64,000 bases of DNA from Alentia gelatinosa. Taxonomy: Eukaryota; Annelida; Polychaeta; Phyllodocida; Polynoidae. The stretch spans positions 20,880,527-20,944,526 of the forward strand of contig OX465588.1 in assembly GCA_950022655.1 (NCBI GenBank), read 5' to 3'. The notes beneath the pieces are model-generated. The model was not told where the DNA came from and ran no database searches. It worked only from the letters and a program-made list of their open reading frames with translations. Shown here piece by piece: positions 50,266-63,000 of the stretch (positions within the stretch are counted from its first letter, which is position 1; each line of letters begins with the position of its first letter). The position numbers and the translations under genes are program-made.

Positions 50266-51545
50266 TCTATCCCAGGATGGGCAATGGGGAGACCGGGGCA
50301 CCATGAGCACTGGGGCACCATGCGAACTTTTATTTTCAGTGTTCTTTCCTGAATATAATGATGTGGTACCACCTGAAGGACTATCTAGGCACTACCTACC
50401 TCTGAAAGCTGCTCAGAGGCCTGATAATGGGGGATCTGATGAGCAACACTGGTGGTGTTGATAAAAACACCAGGAGAGGAGTCAGTAGGGGTCAAACGGG
50501 GCACCATTGACCATGAGCACTTTTGAAGAAATGTTCATGGTGCCCCAAATAGTCAGGGAAATTCTAGGATATGAGGTGTGTCAACCAAACCAGTTTTTTT
50601 TATAGTGTCTTTATAATATGGTCTAATTCATTAATGGGTTTAAAACAAAATATAAATGTTAAAAAATCAGTTATCTATGGTTAAGTTTGTGTTTACTTTC
50701 TTAGATGTAGAATTACAAACAGAACAGTAACAAACGCCTCAACCTACAAGAAATAATGAAAGGTGTTGCATCGCAGGTGGTGGTAGAAGGGAAAAGATTG
50801 CTACCATTACAAGAGAAATGGGCATATTATGAGCTCCACTCGAAAGATATGTCAAGAAAGCCAACAATGGAGAGATGACAAACTTAAAGTGCATGGCCCC
50901 CAAATGGTACAAAATAAGTTGGCCAAATAAGATCTGCCAAATATTCTAACAAGACCATCAGCACTGCCAACCAACCTACCCCATTCTCCAGAAAATAGAG
51001 GGGAGAGAGGTAGTCGAGAAAAGGGAAAAGCCCACTGGTACACCAGAGAAGAAAAGTCTAGAAGACACTAGAATTGAACCACGTCAAGCGTCTAGAAACA
51101 AAATTGGCTTCAATGTGTGACGACTAGGCTAATGAGGCTTGTAGCCCTGGACTTGGAGAATACATTTGCAATTATTGTGAATGAACAGGAAAATATTTTT
51201 CTCTTAATATATACTTCAACAGATACGTTGTATTTTTCCTATTTATCTAATAGAATAAAAACTATGCACTATTTCAACTGATGGAATAATGCAAAATGTA
51301 TTTTAATCAAATTGTATGACCTGTGCGTAAACATGTGAATAGTGATTTCATAACATCATAAAGGATCGATTTGTAGATTTCCACAGAACCATCAAACATC
51401 TGTAATTTATGTTTAAGTAGTTTTTTTATCATATTATTAACTTAATGTTGGTTACAAGTATAGCTTAACACTACGATTTCCTTACATTATACATATATAA
51501 TGAGATGTGGCCGCTATAGGTTCATGGTGCCACGCACTATTTCAA
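50266..51545. mobile_element. Possible pogo-type DNA transposon remnant
   Basis: The motif GGGGCACCATGA appears three times near the left end (50290-50520) and in reverse (TTCATGGTGCC) at about 50535 and 51522. In one + frame near 50780, IATITREMGI and, after a stop, APLERYVKKANNGE resemble the helix-turn-helix of pogo/CENP-B-type transposases. It is broken and short, with no full TIR defined. Confidence 0.4.
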
Positions 51546-52948
51546 ATAAATCAAGATAGAATTTTTCAAAAATATGGCTTCGTTGGATTCCTAAAAAAAA
51601 AGTAAAATTCATGAATATTCATTTATACATGTAAGAAGAAGACAAATCAAGCTCAATCAAGGACTCTCATAACATGAAATATCCCTTCGAAAAAACATTT
51701 GTCAAACCACGCTTTTGCAAAACATACTTCTGCAAACTACGTCTTTTCCCAAACGCTGCAGATATGATTCAGGTGACATCTGGTGGACAACGCGCACACC
51801 ACACTAACTAAGCCGCCTGGTCCCCAGGTCTACCTGGATTAACCTTTCTATACGGGGCGTTTCCCACGTGTACGCACAGCAGTCTGAGACTGAAAGCCTG
51901 CATAAATCAGCTTACCAGTATATGTTATTATCCTTCTCATCATTGTGGATTTCATACTTCCGTACCAAGCAGAAAACAAAGTTGATTTGTGAGTATGAGT
52001 ATTTTCTATATAATTGAACATAAGCAGGTGACGACCAATAATACTATAAACAGCAGAAATGGTTGGCCCATGTTTACAAACAGATAAAGATTGACACAGC
52101 TCAGATTCCGGACAGGTTGATATAGCTGTCTTTTGTTGAAGATTGTTCTCATCTGGTGATCCTGGTATGGCTTTCACCTTGGCTTCAATCCTAGCAGATG
52201 AACCCCTTCAAACCGCCTCCAATCTCAGCTTGCGTGTATTAAAAGCTGCGTGCAGTTGAAAATATTTTTGAACTGGTTCCTCAACCCTATTTTACTATGC
52301 ACGGCAAATTAGGGCCCAGTTACTGAAAGTTGGCATATCCAGCAGTTCTAGAAGGAGTTATCAGTATCAGTGATAAGAATCTTTACTTTTGTTATCAAAA
52401 TGAAGAAAAATCCTGTTAATTTGTCAATAATCAATTTACTTTTAAAACCTTTTTAGAATTGAGTTTATGTTTTTGATACAATAGTATCCGACTCGTGTTA
52501 TAGTGGGTGGTGCAGAACTCCAGCGTTAGCAACCGTAGATAAACCCTCCCCTGCTCTTCTCTTCTATTGATAATGTCGTAACTTGTAAATAGAACAGGAT
52601 CCAAGGATCGGCGAGTGCTTAAATATTCTCCTTACAAGGGCGGTGCATCTTCAGCCTATAATAAGAGTTTTTAAGTCAACGACTTGAAAGACAGATTCTC
52701 ACAGATCTGATGTTTGCTATGAATCGGTGGCATCTGTTTTCAATGCACGATATCGTCGGAGTATGGCCGGATTGAGATTTAAAGAGTACCACCGCGGCCA
52801 GGTAGGCCTTTTAAGGTAATGATTCAAAGTTTCATGACATCCTGGTCAGGTGACTGACCGAGAGGGTAATAAAGTAATGCGCCAAATATTTCACATAGTA
52901 GGCCAGAACAATTAAAGTCGTTTTTGCTTAGTCCTACGGTATATATAT
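51546..52948. other. Intergenic, no gene supported
   Basis: AT-rich. A 109-codon minus-strand frame at 51848-52177 is unrecognised. Confidence 0.4.
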
Positions 52949-54883
52949 AGTCCCTGGGCCAAGACCCCAAATTTTCATTTCCGCTGCTCCCCCCCCCCCC
53001 CCCCCCGGAAACATTTATTTTATTCTTTTATCTTGTAGATCCATCCTTCTAGTTAACATTTCCATTTGTTGTCGCTCTGGCAAGTGGTCAGATTACCATG
53101 ACAACAGCTGTTGAAGAGACCGCCCGTCAAAATGCCTGAATGCCTATAATTCTGAGTGCTGAAAACCATTACTTGGTTTTGTGTTCTTTTAAGTATTACA
53201 ATGACTCATTAGATTAAATTTTGGTATTGGACTCCATAGTCTGGTCCTTTGTGGACTCAGTACAGCAAACAGAATCAAAATATGTCTTCTCAGTGGCCTA
53301 CAGCAGCCTTTTTCATGTGTGTACTATTAATGTCCCCTTTACACATCTGCAATCTTCCACATATTTGTTTCCTAAATAATTTAAAGACTATATAATCTTT
53401 TCATATGCAGTTTGAAGCTATCTGATCATATTGTAGTATCCCTTAGGAACATTTTGAGCTATTTTAAGGGTTTTGTGATATCAAGTTCCATGTGTATTGC
53501 CGATTTTGCTACCCCTGCCGCTCAAGTTGTTTGACATATCTGAGAGTCAGTACTGAAGACATATGGTGGACCTAATTTTGATAAGAAACTGATAGCATGG
53601 TAAACCATATATTCTTGTGTTTCATTCATATTGGGGCGAAAGTCTTCATGTAGTAGAGAAATATGCCACAATCTGATGCCCCACCAGAGCCCTCTATCGC
53701 CGGCACAACATCCACCTCAGATTTAGATTGTCCTGCTTCGATGAATACAGGTTAGGAGGACACCGAGACATGACTGATATATACATAATTTTTTATACAT
53801 CTCATCACTATTTGCAACGTCTTTCCTCTATTTTGATGCTCTGCTCTAGCGGTACGGCCCAGTGCGCTCCTGGTATAAGAGTTTGCAGGTGGATGATACC
53901 AGTTCAGAAAGGAGCTGTGACCAGAAGAGCAGGTAAGCAAAGATTTCACCATCTTCGCTATCAGAAATTGTATACAGGCCATACGGTGTGACATTTCCAT
54001 CTGTCATCTGAGAAAAATCTACAATGTCGAATCATTCAGAAGCAGGGCTTGTGAGTAGGACAGGGTGTTGTTATCAGAGGCCATTCTGTATCTCATTTTA
54101 ATCAGTATTGTGGTTTTCAGCACTCAGAATTATAGGCATTCAGGCATTTTGACGGGCGGTCTCTTTAACAGCTGTTGTCATGGTAATCTGACCACTTGCC
54201 AGAGCGACAACAAGTGGAAATGTTAACTAGAAGGATGGATCTACAAGATAAAAGAATAAAACAAATGTTTCCAGGGGGGGGCAGCCAACTCCTTAAATAA
54301 GCCTCTTTTCCAGATTGGCCCAGGGACTAATATACTTGGTAATTTTGATAAGAAACTGATAGCATGGTAAACCATATATTCTTGTGTTTCATTCGTATTG
54401 GGGCGAAAGTCTTCATGTAGTAGAGAAATATGCCACAATCTGATGCCCCACCAGAGCCCTCTATCGCCGGCACAACATCCACCTCAGATTTAGATTGTCC
54501 TGCTTCGATGAATACAGGTTAGGAGGACACCGAGACATGACTTATATATACATAATTTTTTAAGCATCTCGTCAGTTTTTGCAACGTCCTTCTCTCCTCT
54601 ATTTTGATGCTCTGCTCTAGCGGTACGGCCCATTGCGCTCCTGGTATAAGAGTTTGCAGGTGGATGATACCAGTTCAGAAAGGAGCTGTGACCAGAAGAG
54701 CAGGTAAGCAAAGATTTCACCATCTTCGCTATCAGGAATTGTATACAGGCCATACGGTGTGACATTTCCATCTGTCATCTGAGAAAAATCTACAATGTCG
54801 AATCATTCAGAAGCAGGGCTTGTGAGTAGGACAGGGTGTTGTTATCAGAGGCCATTCTGTATCTCATTTTAATCAGTATTGTC
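52949..54883. repeat. Nested inverted and direct duplication
   Basis: Inverted arms of about 220 bases lie at 52949-53168 and 54111-54328 (CAGATTACCATGACAACAGC and its complement). A direct duplication of about 540 bases lies at 53573-54111 and 54340-54883 (CCACAATCTGATGCCCCACC in both), with only scattered differences. The second inverted arm sits between the two direct copies. No credible coding frame. Confidence 0.85.
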
Positions 54884-55060
54884 GTTTCGATAAATTCCCT
54901 ATTCAAAACAGATAAGCCATTATCATTTCTAATGTACACTCTATTCGTGAGAAAGGCAAGAGAAACTGAAGGCATATTGTGACAAAGGTTGATAAAGCAC
55001 TTATAATAGAAGTCTTTCATGCAGTGGTGTCGAAATATAGAATAGGCTCCCATTGGCACA
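54884..55060. other. Intergenic, nothing certain
   Basis: Continues from the duplicated block into unique AT-rich DNA. Confidence 0.4.
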
Positions 55061-55061
55061 T

Positions 55062-55142
55062 GGGCATTTAAGGAAAGTTGATACGATTACGATAAGTCAC
55101 CTGTGGATTGGAGGATCCTGAGTTCGAATCTCGTCCGTGATA
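55062..55142 (+). repeat. tRNA-like sequence, possible SINE head
   Basis: TAAGGAAAGTTGATACGATT resembles a pol III A box region, and 35 bases later GGATCCTGAGTTCGAATCTC resembles a B box/T arm. The arms fold poorly, so this is not a working tRNA gene. Confidence 0.35.
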
Positions 55143-55656
55143 CTCCTGTATGTAATATGATAATACTCTTGTAGCATACAGATCGTCATGATTCGCTTTT
55201 CTCTGTAGACATATTTTGAATCGCTGTATAATAGTTGTGTTCTACTTTTGATAGTCCATGCACAGCAGTGTTTGACTTACATTGAATCAGGTGACGTATT
55301 GAAAGGGCCAACTTCATCACTATAGTTCGGATCGACATCTTCCCTTCTAATGTTTCATCTCTTGCCTCATCGAATCGCATTTTGTATACATGTACATGTC
55401 TTTCATTTTTCTTCTTTCATTTTCAACTCCACAGCTCTATGTACATCTAGATAATCTTTTTTATGTAATGTTAGATGTTCCAGGTGTCACTTTATCAGTA
55501 ATACAGATGCAACGTGTCTCAGTCACAAGATGGTGTAAGGTGATGATAGTCTACTGTTAATTGGTCAGATGAAGATGAATAGACCTATGGAGGGGAGATA
55601 TGAAGTGTTAGCTCTAATGCGCTCTGAAATTGAGGGTCGTTTCAATGTCTGGCACA

Positions 55657-55772
55657 GGTCCTGGTGCACCTCTCATAACTTATCACACACTCAAAGTCGT
55701 AATCTGAAAGGTTACGACTTAGATTGTGCGAAATGTTATGAGAGGAGTGCACCGCCAATAATAACTAGGACC
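55657..55772. repeat. Foldback hairpin
   Basis: Left arm GGTCCTGGTGCACCTCTCAT pairs with right arm ATGAGAGGAGTGCACCGCC...AGGACC. The inner stem is AAGTCGTAA/TTACGACTT with a short loop. It has the same nested-stem plan as other foldbacks here. Confidence 0.85.
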
Positions 55773-55879
55773 AAATGGTATTTTCATAATTGATGAATGA
55801 GTGTGTAATTATATATAGATAACAGTTATAAGGTTTTGGATATATTCAGTGTATGGGTCATTTACTGTAAACCACTTGC

Positions 55880-56175
55880 AGCCAGTCAACCTGCCCTTTC
55901 TTCAACTGCCAGAGACTAGGATCCAAACATATCACGCACCAGTAGGTCAATGAGGTATTTCGATTTTAAGTGATTGGTTATGGTCAGCTGTGCACGCCTC
56001 TAAGACCCTCAGACACTGGTCCTCTGCTCCTTTCACGGTATCACAGTGAATAGCACGCAGATAGTGAAGGGATAGTTCTTTTTGCAGCAAGGTGGAAGTT
56101 TATGTGAGCACTCTGATCTTTATATGATGGATATAGAGCGTGCAAGCTCGCTCTAACAAACCACGCTTGGCTGGA
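55880..56175. repeat. Interspersed repeat, copy 2 (inverted relative to 25 kb copy)
   Basis: The reverse complement matches 25113-25410 throughout (AATGAGGTATTTCGATTTTA, GAGCGTGCAAGCTCGCTC). Confidence 0.7.
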
Positions 56176-56893
56176 CCACTTCAATGTGGGTACAGTCATT
56201 GAATCTGGAGATGGGACGACACAGTTATTGCTTTCTTAGTACTTTCCTCAGAGGATCTAATGTTTTCTTCCCACCATACATCCTATAGGGGACAGAGCCA
56301 TTGTTAGTTCACGAAGCAGTCACTAGGTGGCCAGCTGTATGGCAGGCACCTTGGGGGGACAGATCTATATTCTGGCTCTTTGTTCTTACGAAATTCAACT
56401 GCCTTACAATGTTTTACCATGGTTCCCTTGACTCTCTTCACCCATCCCAGAGCAGGATAAGATAATGATTAAACCCAGGACATAATGTTTTTCAAATGGA
56501 ACACAATATTTACACATGTGAGCAAGGCTATAGTTGTCACTTTTCCCAATTATCACTCACTTCTTTTGCACCTCCATTAGTGAAGAATACCTACATTTTA
56601 ACCTCCATTAGTGAAGAACACCTATTCGGGGGGCGCCATGGCAACCCCCATGGCTCATAGGCTAAATGCCCTATACGCAGCTCACTATGTGATGGCGTTT
56701 GATATCTTGGTGTAATATCGGGTCACTCTCCCCAAAACGTTAATGGGCGCTTTATGTATATATACATCGTACATATCTGTTTTTTTTCTTTCTCATACGC
56801 CCCCTCATATCACCTGCCAACTTTTCTATGAAGCACAGGTTACATGTCTCTACAACGGTCTCTAATTCAGATTCATAACCCTGTCTCTTTCAG
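56176..56893. promoter_or_regulatory. Upstream region or 5' intron of the amidohydrolase gene
   Basis: Includes two direct copies of CCTCCATTAGTGAAGAA (about 56571-56620). An acceptor CTCTTTCAG at 56893 shows that at least one more 5' exon must lie upstream. No promoter is identified. Confidence 0.4.
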
Positions 56894-57095
56894 GATAACG
56901 ATTAGGCCCTCTGTAAGGTACAGACCGACATGCTGCTTTACAACGCTAAGATCTGGACCGGGTCGGGTACGGCTGACTGGCTGACCTTGGATCCGCAGAC
57001 GGGCTACGTGCTGGCCGTGGGTTGCGGAGCCCCGCCTACAGCCGACTACACGCTCAACCAACAAAGAGACCTGGGCGGTAAACAGGTTTTCCCAG
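56894..57095 (+). CDS. Amidohydrolase exon with start codon
   Basis: Acceptor CTCTTTCAG, 36 bases of UTR, ATG at 56930 in GACATGC context. Encodes residues 1-55 including LLYNAKIWTG, the beta-strand that opens the superfamily's small domain. The donor is CCAG|GTGACA, phase 1, splitting the Gly of the PGF-x-D-x-H-x-H motif. Confidence 0.8.
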
Positions 57096-60000
57096 GTGAC
57101 AATCTGAGTTGGATATTATTACGACTTACAAACTTCAAATATTGTACAGGACGTTGATGCAATTCCTTTTATCCACATGTTTATATATGTATGGTAAGCA
57201 ATTGCAGCGAGCACTTTTTTTTGTGGTGACCAGAATAAAGTGTGTTCATGACCAATGCATTTTCGTCTAAAATGTAATGAGTTTATTTTATAATGAGTAC
57301 AGTTATCAGTCATCTGTACATCTTTATGTAGCATATTCCATATTTGGTGCCTTGATATATCGGGGACTTTTGATACTTTAGTGTTTTGGGGCGGTCTGTT
57401 TTTATGTTAATCTTGTGGTCTCTCCTGGTTACCTGGAGATCTTTAACAATCAAGTAATAGGGGTCATGTGACCACCATAGCATCATCATCATCAACTGTA
57501 ATATTCTTCTGTACTTAAATGTTCTAAATTTACAATTTTCAATTTTTTCAAGATTTTGATGCAGATTTGTGTTGGTAGGCAATATCTGATCAATCTCAAC
57601 TTATTATGTTTCTGTTTTAAGTCCCACAGTTTTTTATCAGTCTGCTGGTTGAAGCTCAATTTTGAGTCAGTTATTACCCCTAAGTATGTCACTGGGGTAA
57701 TTATTCTGAGTACTTCATTTTTGATCTTACAATGTGGGAGTTCCTGTGTTCCAGTGGTTTTCCCAACCCACAGTTGGTAAGATTATTGTGTATTGATGAC
57801 CATCTTCTGAGTAGCACACCAATTAGCTATACTTGTAAGATCTAATTGCATTTGTTCTCTTGCTGATTCTGCTATAGTTGATGATGTCATTACTGCTAAG
57901 TCATCTGCATACATTATCGCTGTTCCATATTTTACCGATTGGAAAATATTATTGGTGAATATAACAAACAGGATTGGGCCTAATACGGAGCCCTGAGGCA
58001 CCCCACAATCAACATTTTGTTGGTCTGACTTGATAGTTTAATACGTTGAGATCTATTTGAGAGGTACGACTGCAGTAATTTTATTATGCTAGAGTCAAAG
58101 CCTATTCTTTCCAGTGATTTTAGTAATAATGAGTGTGAGACGCTGCCAAAGGCATTTCTTAGGTCAATAAATAGGCATAAACTTTGCTTTTTTAATTATT
58201 TTGTACATAGTTGGAATTACTGTTATAGGCCTCCAGTTGTTAAAGTTTGACAAGTCACAAGTCCTTCCTTTAGTGAATTCGGGTAAAGTGATGTTCTTAT
58301 TGTGTAGTTTATTAGGTCCCTGATTGTTGAAGGGTTGTACATTAGTATTTATCGCAGCTGACCTGACTTTAGGTAAGGTATGCCTGTCGTCTTATTTGTT
58401 TCTAGGTTTCATAGGCTGTCCATTGCATCCTCAGTTGTTATCAGGTTTAGGATTTGTTCGTTGTTATTAAGGACATTTCCTTGGTTGAACCTGGTCACAC
58501 ATTCACGGAATGCTGCCACAACCGGGTGGCGGTCGATGGTAATGCCCGCTGGTGCGAGTGACCTGTCAGGAAACTCAGATATATGATATGTATACATGTA
58601 GTTGACTAACCTTTCACATACCATGAGTCTAATGTCCTATGGGTCGGATTTTTGAAACCTGCTAAAGTCCGCTTTGATCATGGGATAAAACATGCAAATT
58701 TTTTTTTTAGAATGATACTTTTTTTTTTATTTTATGTTATCCACCTACTTAGTACCTTCCAGGAAAACATTATTCCAACAAAATCAGATGAATGGTTTAG
58801 ATTTGAGAGCCTTTTGAAGTTGTGTATAATACTGCAGTTTGTCCAGCCCCCTAAATATTTGAAATTTCAAGAAATGTTATAAATGCTTATAACTTAAGAA
58901 AGACTAATATTATATAGTGACACACATTACATTTTACCCAGAATACCTTTATCATATATTAGATTTAAAAGAAAAGCTCTGAACCATATTTGGGGTGTTG
59001 GGCAACACAGGGGTGTCGGACAACACGAGGGGTGTCGGACAACACGTTAATAGAATTGCTAAGAACAATGAGAAAAATAGAATTTGAGGCTATAATCCTT
59101 TATATTTTTAATGATGTGATAATAAGCTATATTTAACAAAGCACACCACTCAATTACTGATAAAAAACAACCCCAAAATCATAACTTATATCACGGCATG
59201 TTGTCCGACACCCCTGGGTGTCGGACAACACGTTTTCAGTTTTTGAACCATAAAAAGTTTGGTTTTTTTTATTTAGAAAAAAAACAACCTGGGTATTCAT
59301 GAGTGGTAGGGGTTATTAACATAATCAGATATATGTGTTATTCCATTATGATTATTAGTTCTTTTATACATCCTTTAGAGATGTGTGGTCCAACACACCA
59401 TTTTTTGGAAAAATATCATCATGGAATCATAATGTTCTGATAACAGAATGGAAAATCTGATTGTGTTGAAACTTTCAGGTCGCACAGCCAGGATTCTTGT
59501 CAGCATTGTACAATAAAGGAAAAATTAATTTCTCTCAATATATTTCATAAGTATTGTCCACTGAAAGTCGGGGTGTTGAACAACATACTCTATGGGTCTC
59601 TATGTTGGAAAATTTGAAGGTCCTAGATATATTTCACCATTTTAATATTTTTTCAATATTTTACCAATTTTCAAAATTATATTGTCTACACTTCTCATGA
59701 CATATGCTTTAAACATGTTAGTAAATACAATTGGCTCAAAATTGTGTCTCCCAGATTTTGAACAAAGTGAAAATCACTAGAAAATGACAGTTTTTGTTGA
59801 TTTTCGGAAGGAAAAATTCCTCAGAGCTCTACAAAACCCAAGTTGGAAAGAAAGATTATCAAAGATACACCAAATAATTTCATTTTTACATTGATGAGAT
59901 ACATTCATACAACATGAACCTTGAATAACCTTATTTTGGCAATTTAGCAGGTTTCAAAAGTCCGACCCCTATATACATGTATGCTATCTATACAATTAAT

Positions 60001-63000
60001 GATTATCTAAACAGGTTTCCATGATTCACACATTCACCTGATGGAACACGGCAAGCTGCTAAGCACGGTGAACTTCTGGGATTGTATGAGCATCACCTCC
60101 CTGCAGCAGACACTGGCAGACTACGCCGCCGCCAACCCCGACATGTCCTGGATCTCCGGGCAGAGTTGGAACCAGGAGAAACTCGGGCGTTTACCTACTC
60201 GCCTCGATCTGGATGAGGTGTGTCCCGACAGACCAGTGCTTCTCACACGCTATTGCATGCATGTCTCAGTTGTCAACTCCAAGGGATTGGAGTGTTTAGG
60301 TGAGTTTCTCTCCTATATAGATTCAATGATGAAACTCGTCATGAGACTAAGGTCTTATTCTAATTTTCAAATTGCTAATGAGGTTTCCTTTAGAGAGTTG
60401 TATTTCAAAATCTAAAACATTTCCATGCGGAAAAACTTCCTTGCCGAGCCTGGCAATATTTGTAGTCTTCGGTTGTTACCAACAATCAGGTGTAGATCTA
60501 TCGGAAATTAAGAACTTCACGTAGAATTTAGTGATTTCAAACTACTTTGGTCAGCTGTACAGTTGTACTGGACAAAATGTCTGTCTCTGAACTCTTTTCA
60601 TTTGTTATGGGCATCTGCAAACGCACACAATAGCTCTCCAGAATTGTGCTCCCGGTCTGCAATGGTTCTGGTGTTCATTGATTTTCTGGGCAGAAGTTAA
60701 TTGGCCGATCATCTCACCTCCAAATAGTGTGAGCAGTATATTAGAAACGAGCACAGAAAATGAAAGTGAGGTGTTGCTGGTCATTGGTAACTAGTGCACG
60801 TTGCAAACCCTGTGTATAGGCATTCAAAAGATTAAACTTTGACACTGAACATCATGTGTGTTTGGATACAATAGAGAGATATTGTTACCTGAGTGCCACC
60901 ATTTTGCCACAATGCCAAAACAAACACCAGTTGGTGGGTGCAATTTACAATGGATCTGACTCAGTTCCCGACTAATGGTGTCGTCTTCCCTGGTCATGCT
61001 GGAACTCGCCCAGTGCCTTGGTGTGGTTGGCTTCCAAAAAGAAGTGACATTCTGCCTGGAGACAGGAACTCTCAGTGAGCCCTCTATCAGCTTATAAAAG
61101 ATCTAACACTACTTCAGGTACCTCTGTACCCTATTCATTGGCAATTTCAAATTTTAATTCCTCGTCACAAATAGTCATGCTTCCAAATTGTGTCTCTACT
61201 ATTAAAAGAAAAAAGGTGATAATACATGCACTACGGTTAAGTCGTGTTTATTTCCTTATGCCAGCATTAACTAGTTCTGTGGTATGACTCTGCCTGTTCG
61301 TATGTTGTAAGTCACCAAGACCCAACTTCTTAATTCTCTTACTCATTGTGCTTATGATGTCTCTATAGGTATAACAGAGAGTACACCGCAGCCAGAAGGG
61401 GGCCAAATTGATGTATTCCCGACAGGACACACACACTCCGGTCAGCTCAGTGGTATCCTACGTGAAAATGCTCATACAGAGAACGTTCTAAAGGTAAATG
61501 TTGTTGTGGACAGAAAAATTCCTAAATGAGCATAAAGCTTTAAAATTTGAATAAGATGTGTGGTTTCATCAGTTTTCTATCCTTATTCTGAATTGTTTGT
61601 AAATAAAAATAACACTAGGGAGCTTAGAATTGGCCCCTCGTGTTGTGTATTCCTATTTATGATATCTTTAAATGATCTCTTGGGAGAATCAGTGGGAAAG
61701 TGCTTGCCTGAACATTATAAAATGCACAATAACTATCCTCTCTTGATTACCAGAGGAGAGGATGGAAGGCAATGATAGTTCCGATCTGTTTTTAAGAATA
61801 TGCGTAGTATTAGCTATTCTGAACCATAGAGTTAACAATGGTGAGGATTTCATCAACATTTGAATTGAGCAGGGGAGATTGATAAGAAGTTAGGATACAT
61901 TGGTCATGGCATCATATACCCTTTTTTAACTTTTCACCTGTTATCTCAGTTATATTGATTGATCTTGGATGGGGAGTAGATTCTGAAGAGCTTAGGCCAT
62001 AAAGATATATACACGACATTACCTACGGCGACGGCATTAACTACAGCCACGCAGATCAAAATCATGGTGATGTTGTATTTATTACCCACCTTTCGACTGT
62101 CAGAAAAAAGTCATATGAATTACTAGGAACTTAATGTAAGCGCCGTCTATTGTTAACATAAAATAGTTCCCGTGAGTCGACAGTAAAAGGTCGGATTCTT
62201 CTGAGTAGAATACGGCTTTCCGTATTGTACTCAGTAGCGATCTATAGGCTCCATATGTTTAGTATAGAGGTTTCGTATTAGGTGGGTAATAAAGGTCTCT
62301 TGTCAATAGAGAATCACCAAATGACCGAAATGGTAGTTTGGCATCAACATTTATCCTACCCCTAATATAAAATCCCATAGGCTTAACATTGGATTTCCGT
62401 ATGCCACGCTGACTGGCATACGGAGTTTTATATGCCACTAGTGGCATACAACATTGTTATCACGTAATATTCCAAAATCGAGGAGATAGGGTAGGATAAA
62501 ATCAAAACCTGATTCGTTTTAATCTTGGCCACAGCATTCCACTCCTGAAGTTTTGGCTCCGGACTTCACTCGGCCTCGCCTCATGAAGTCACTTTGCCAA
62601 ACTCCAGTCATGGAATACGGTGGCCAAGATTAAACCTCGTCCAGTTTTACGATAGTTCCGAGTAGTGAATAGGCCTATCTATAAGGTATCATAGAATTTT
62701 CACATACTCTTTTTTTTTCATTGATCCATTGCAGGTCCCTTTGTCAAGTGAGGAGAAAAAAGAATTCATCAAGGTGGCTATAAAGGACGTGATGAAAAAT
62801 GGTGTGACAAGTGTCCACGTACTGGAGGAAGAGGTAGGGCAAAACTATATAACAGGGTTAAGCATTGTAATCAATGGGTAGATAATCCTACGGAGATTCC
62901 ATGCTTTCGATTGAAGAAAGGAGAATATCTGATATTTTATTTATGATTTGACTTATTTCGAACGATGAAAGAACTTATCAATTGCTAATTTCTTTTAGGA

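Noticed and set aside
53752..54771. Paired minus-strand frames starting MEMSHRMACIQ in both duplicated blocks
   Set aside because: They are simply the same noncoding duplication translated twice; no homology or splice support.
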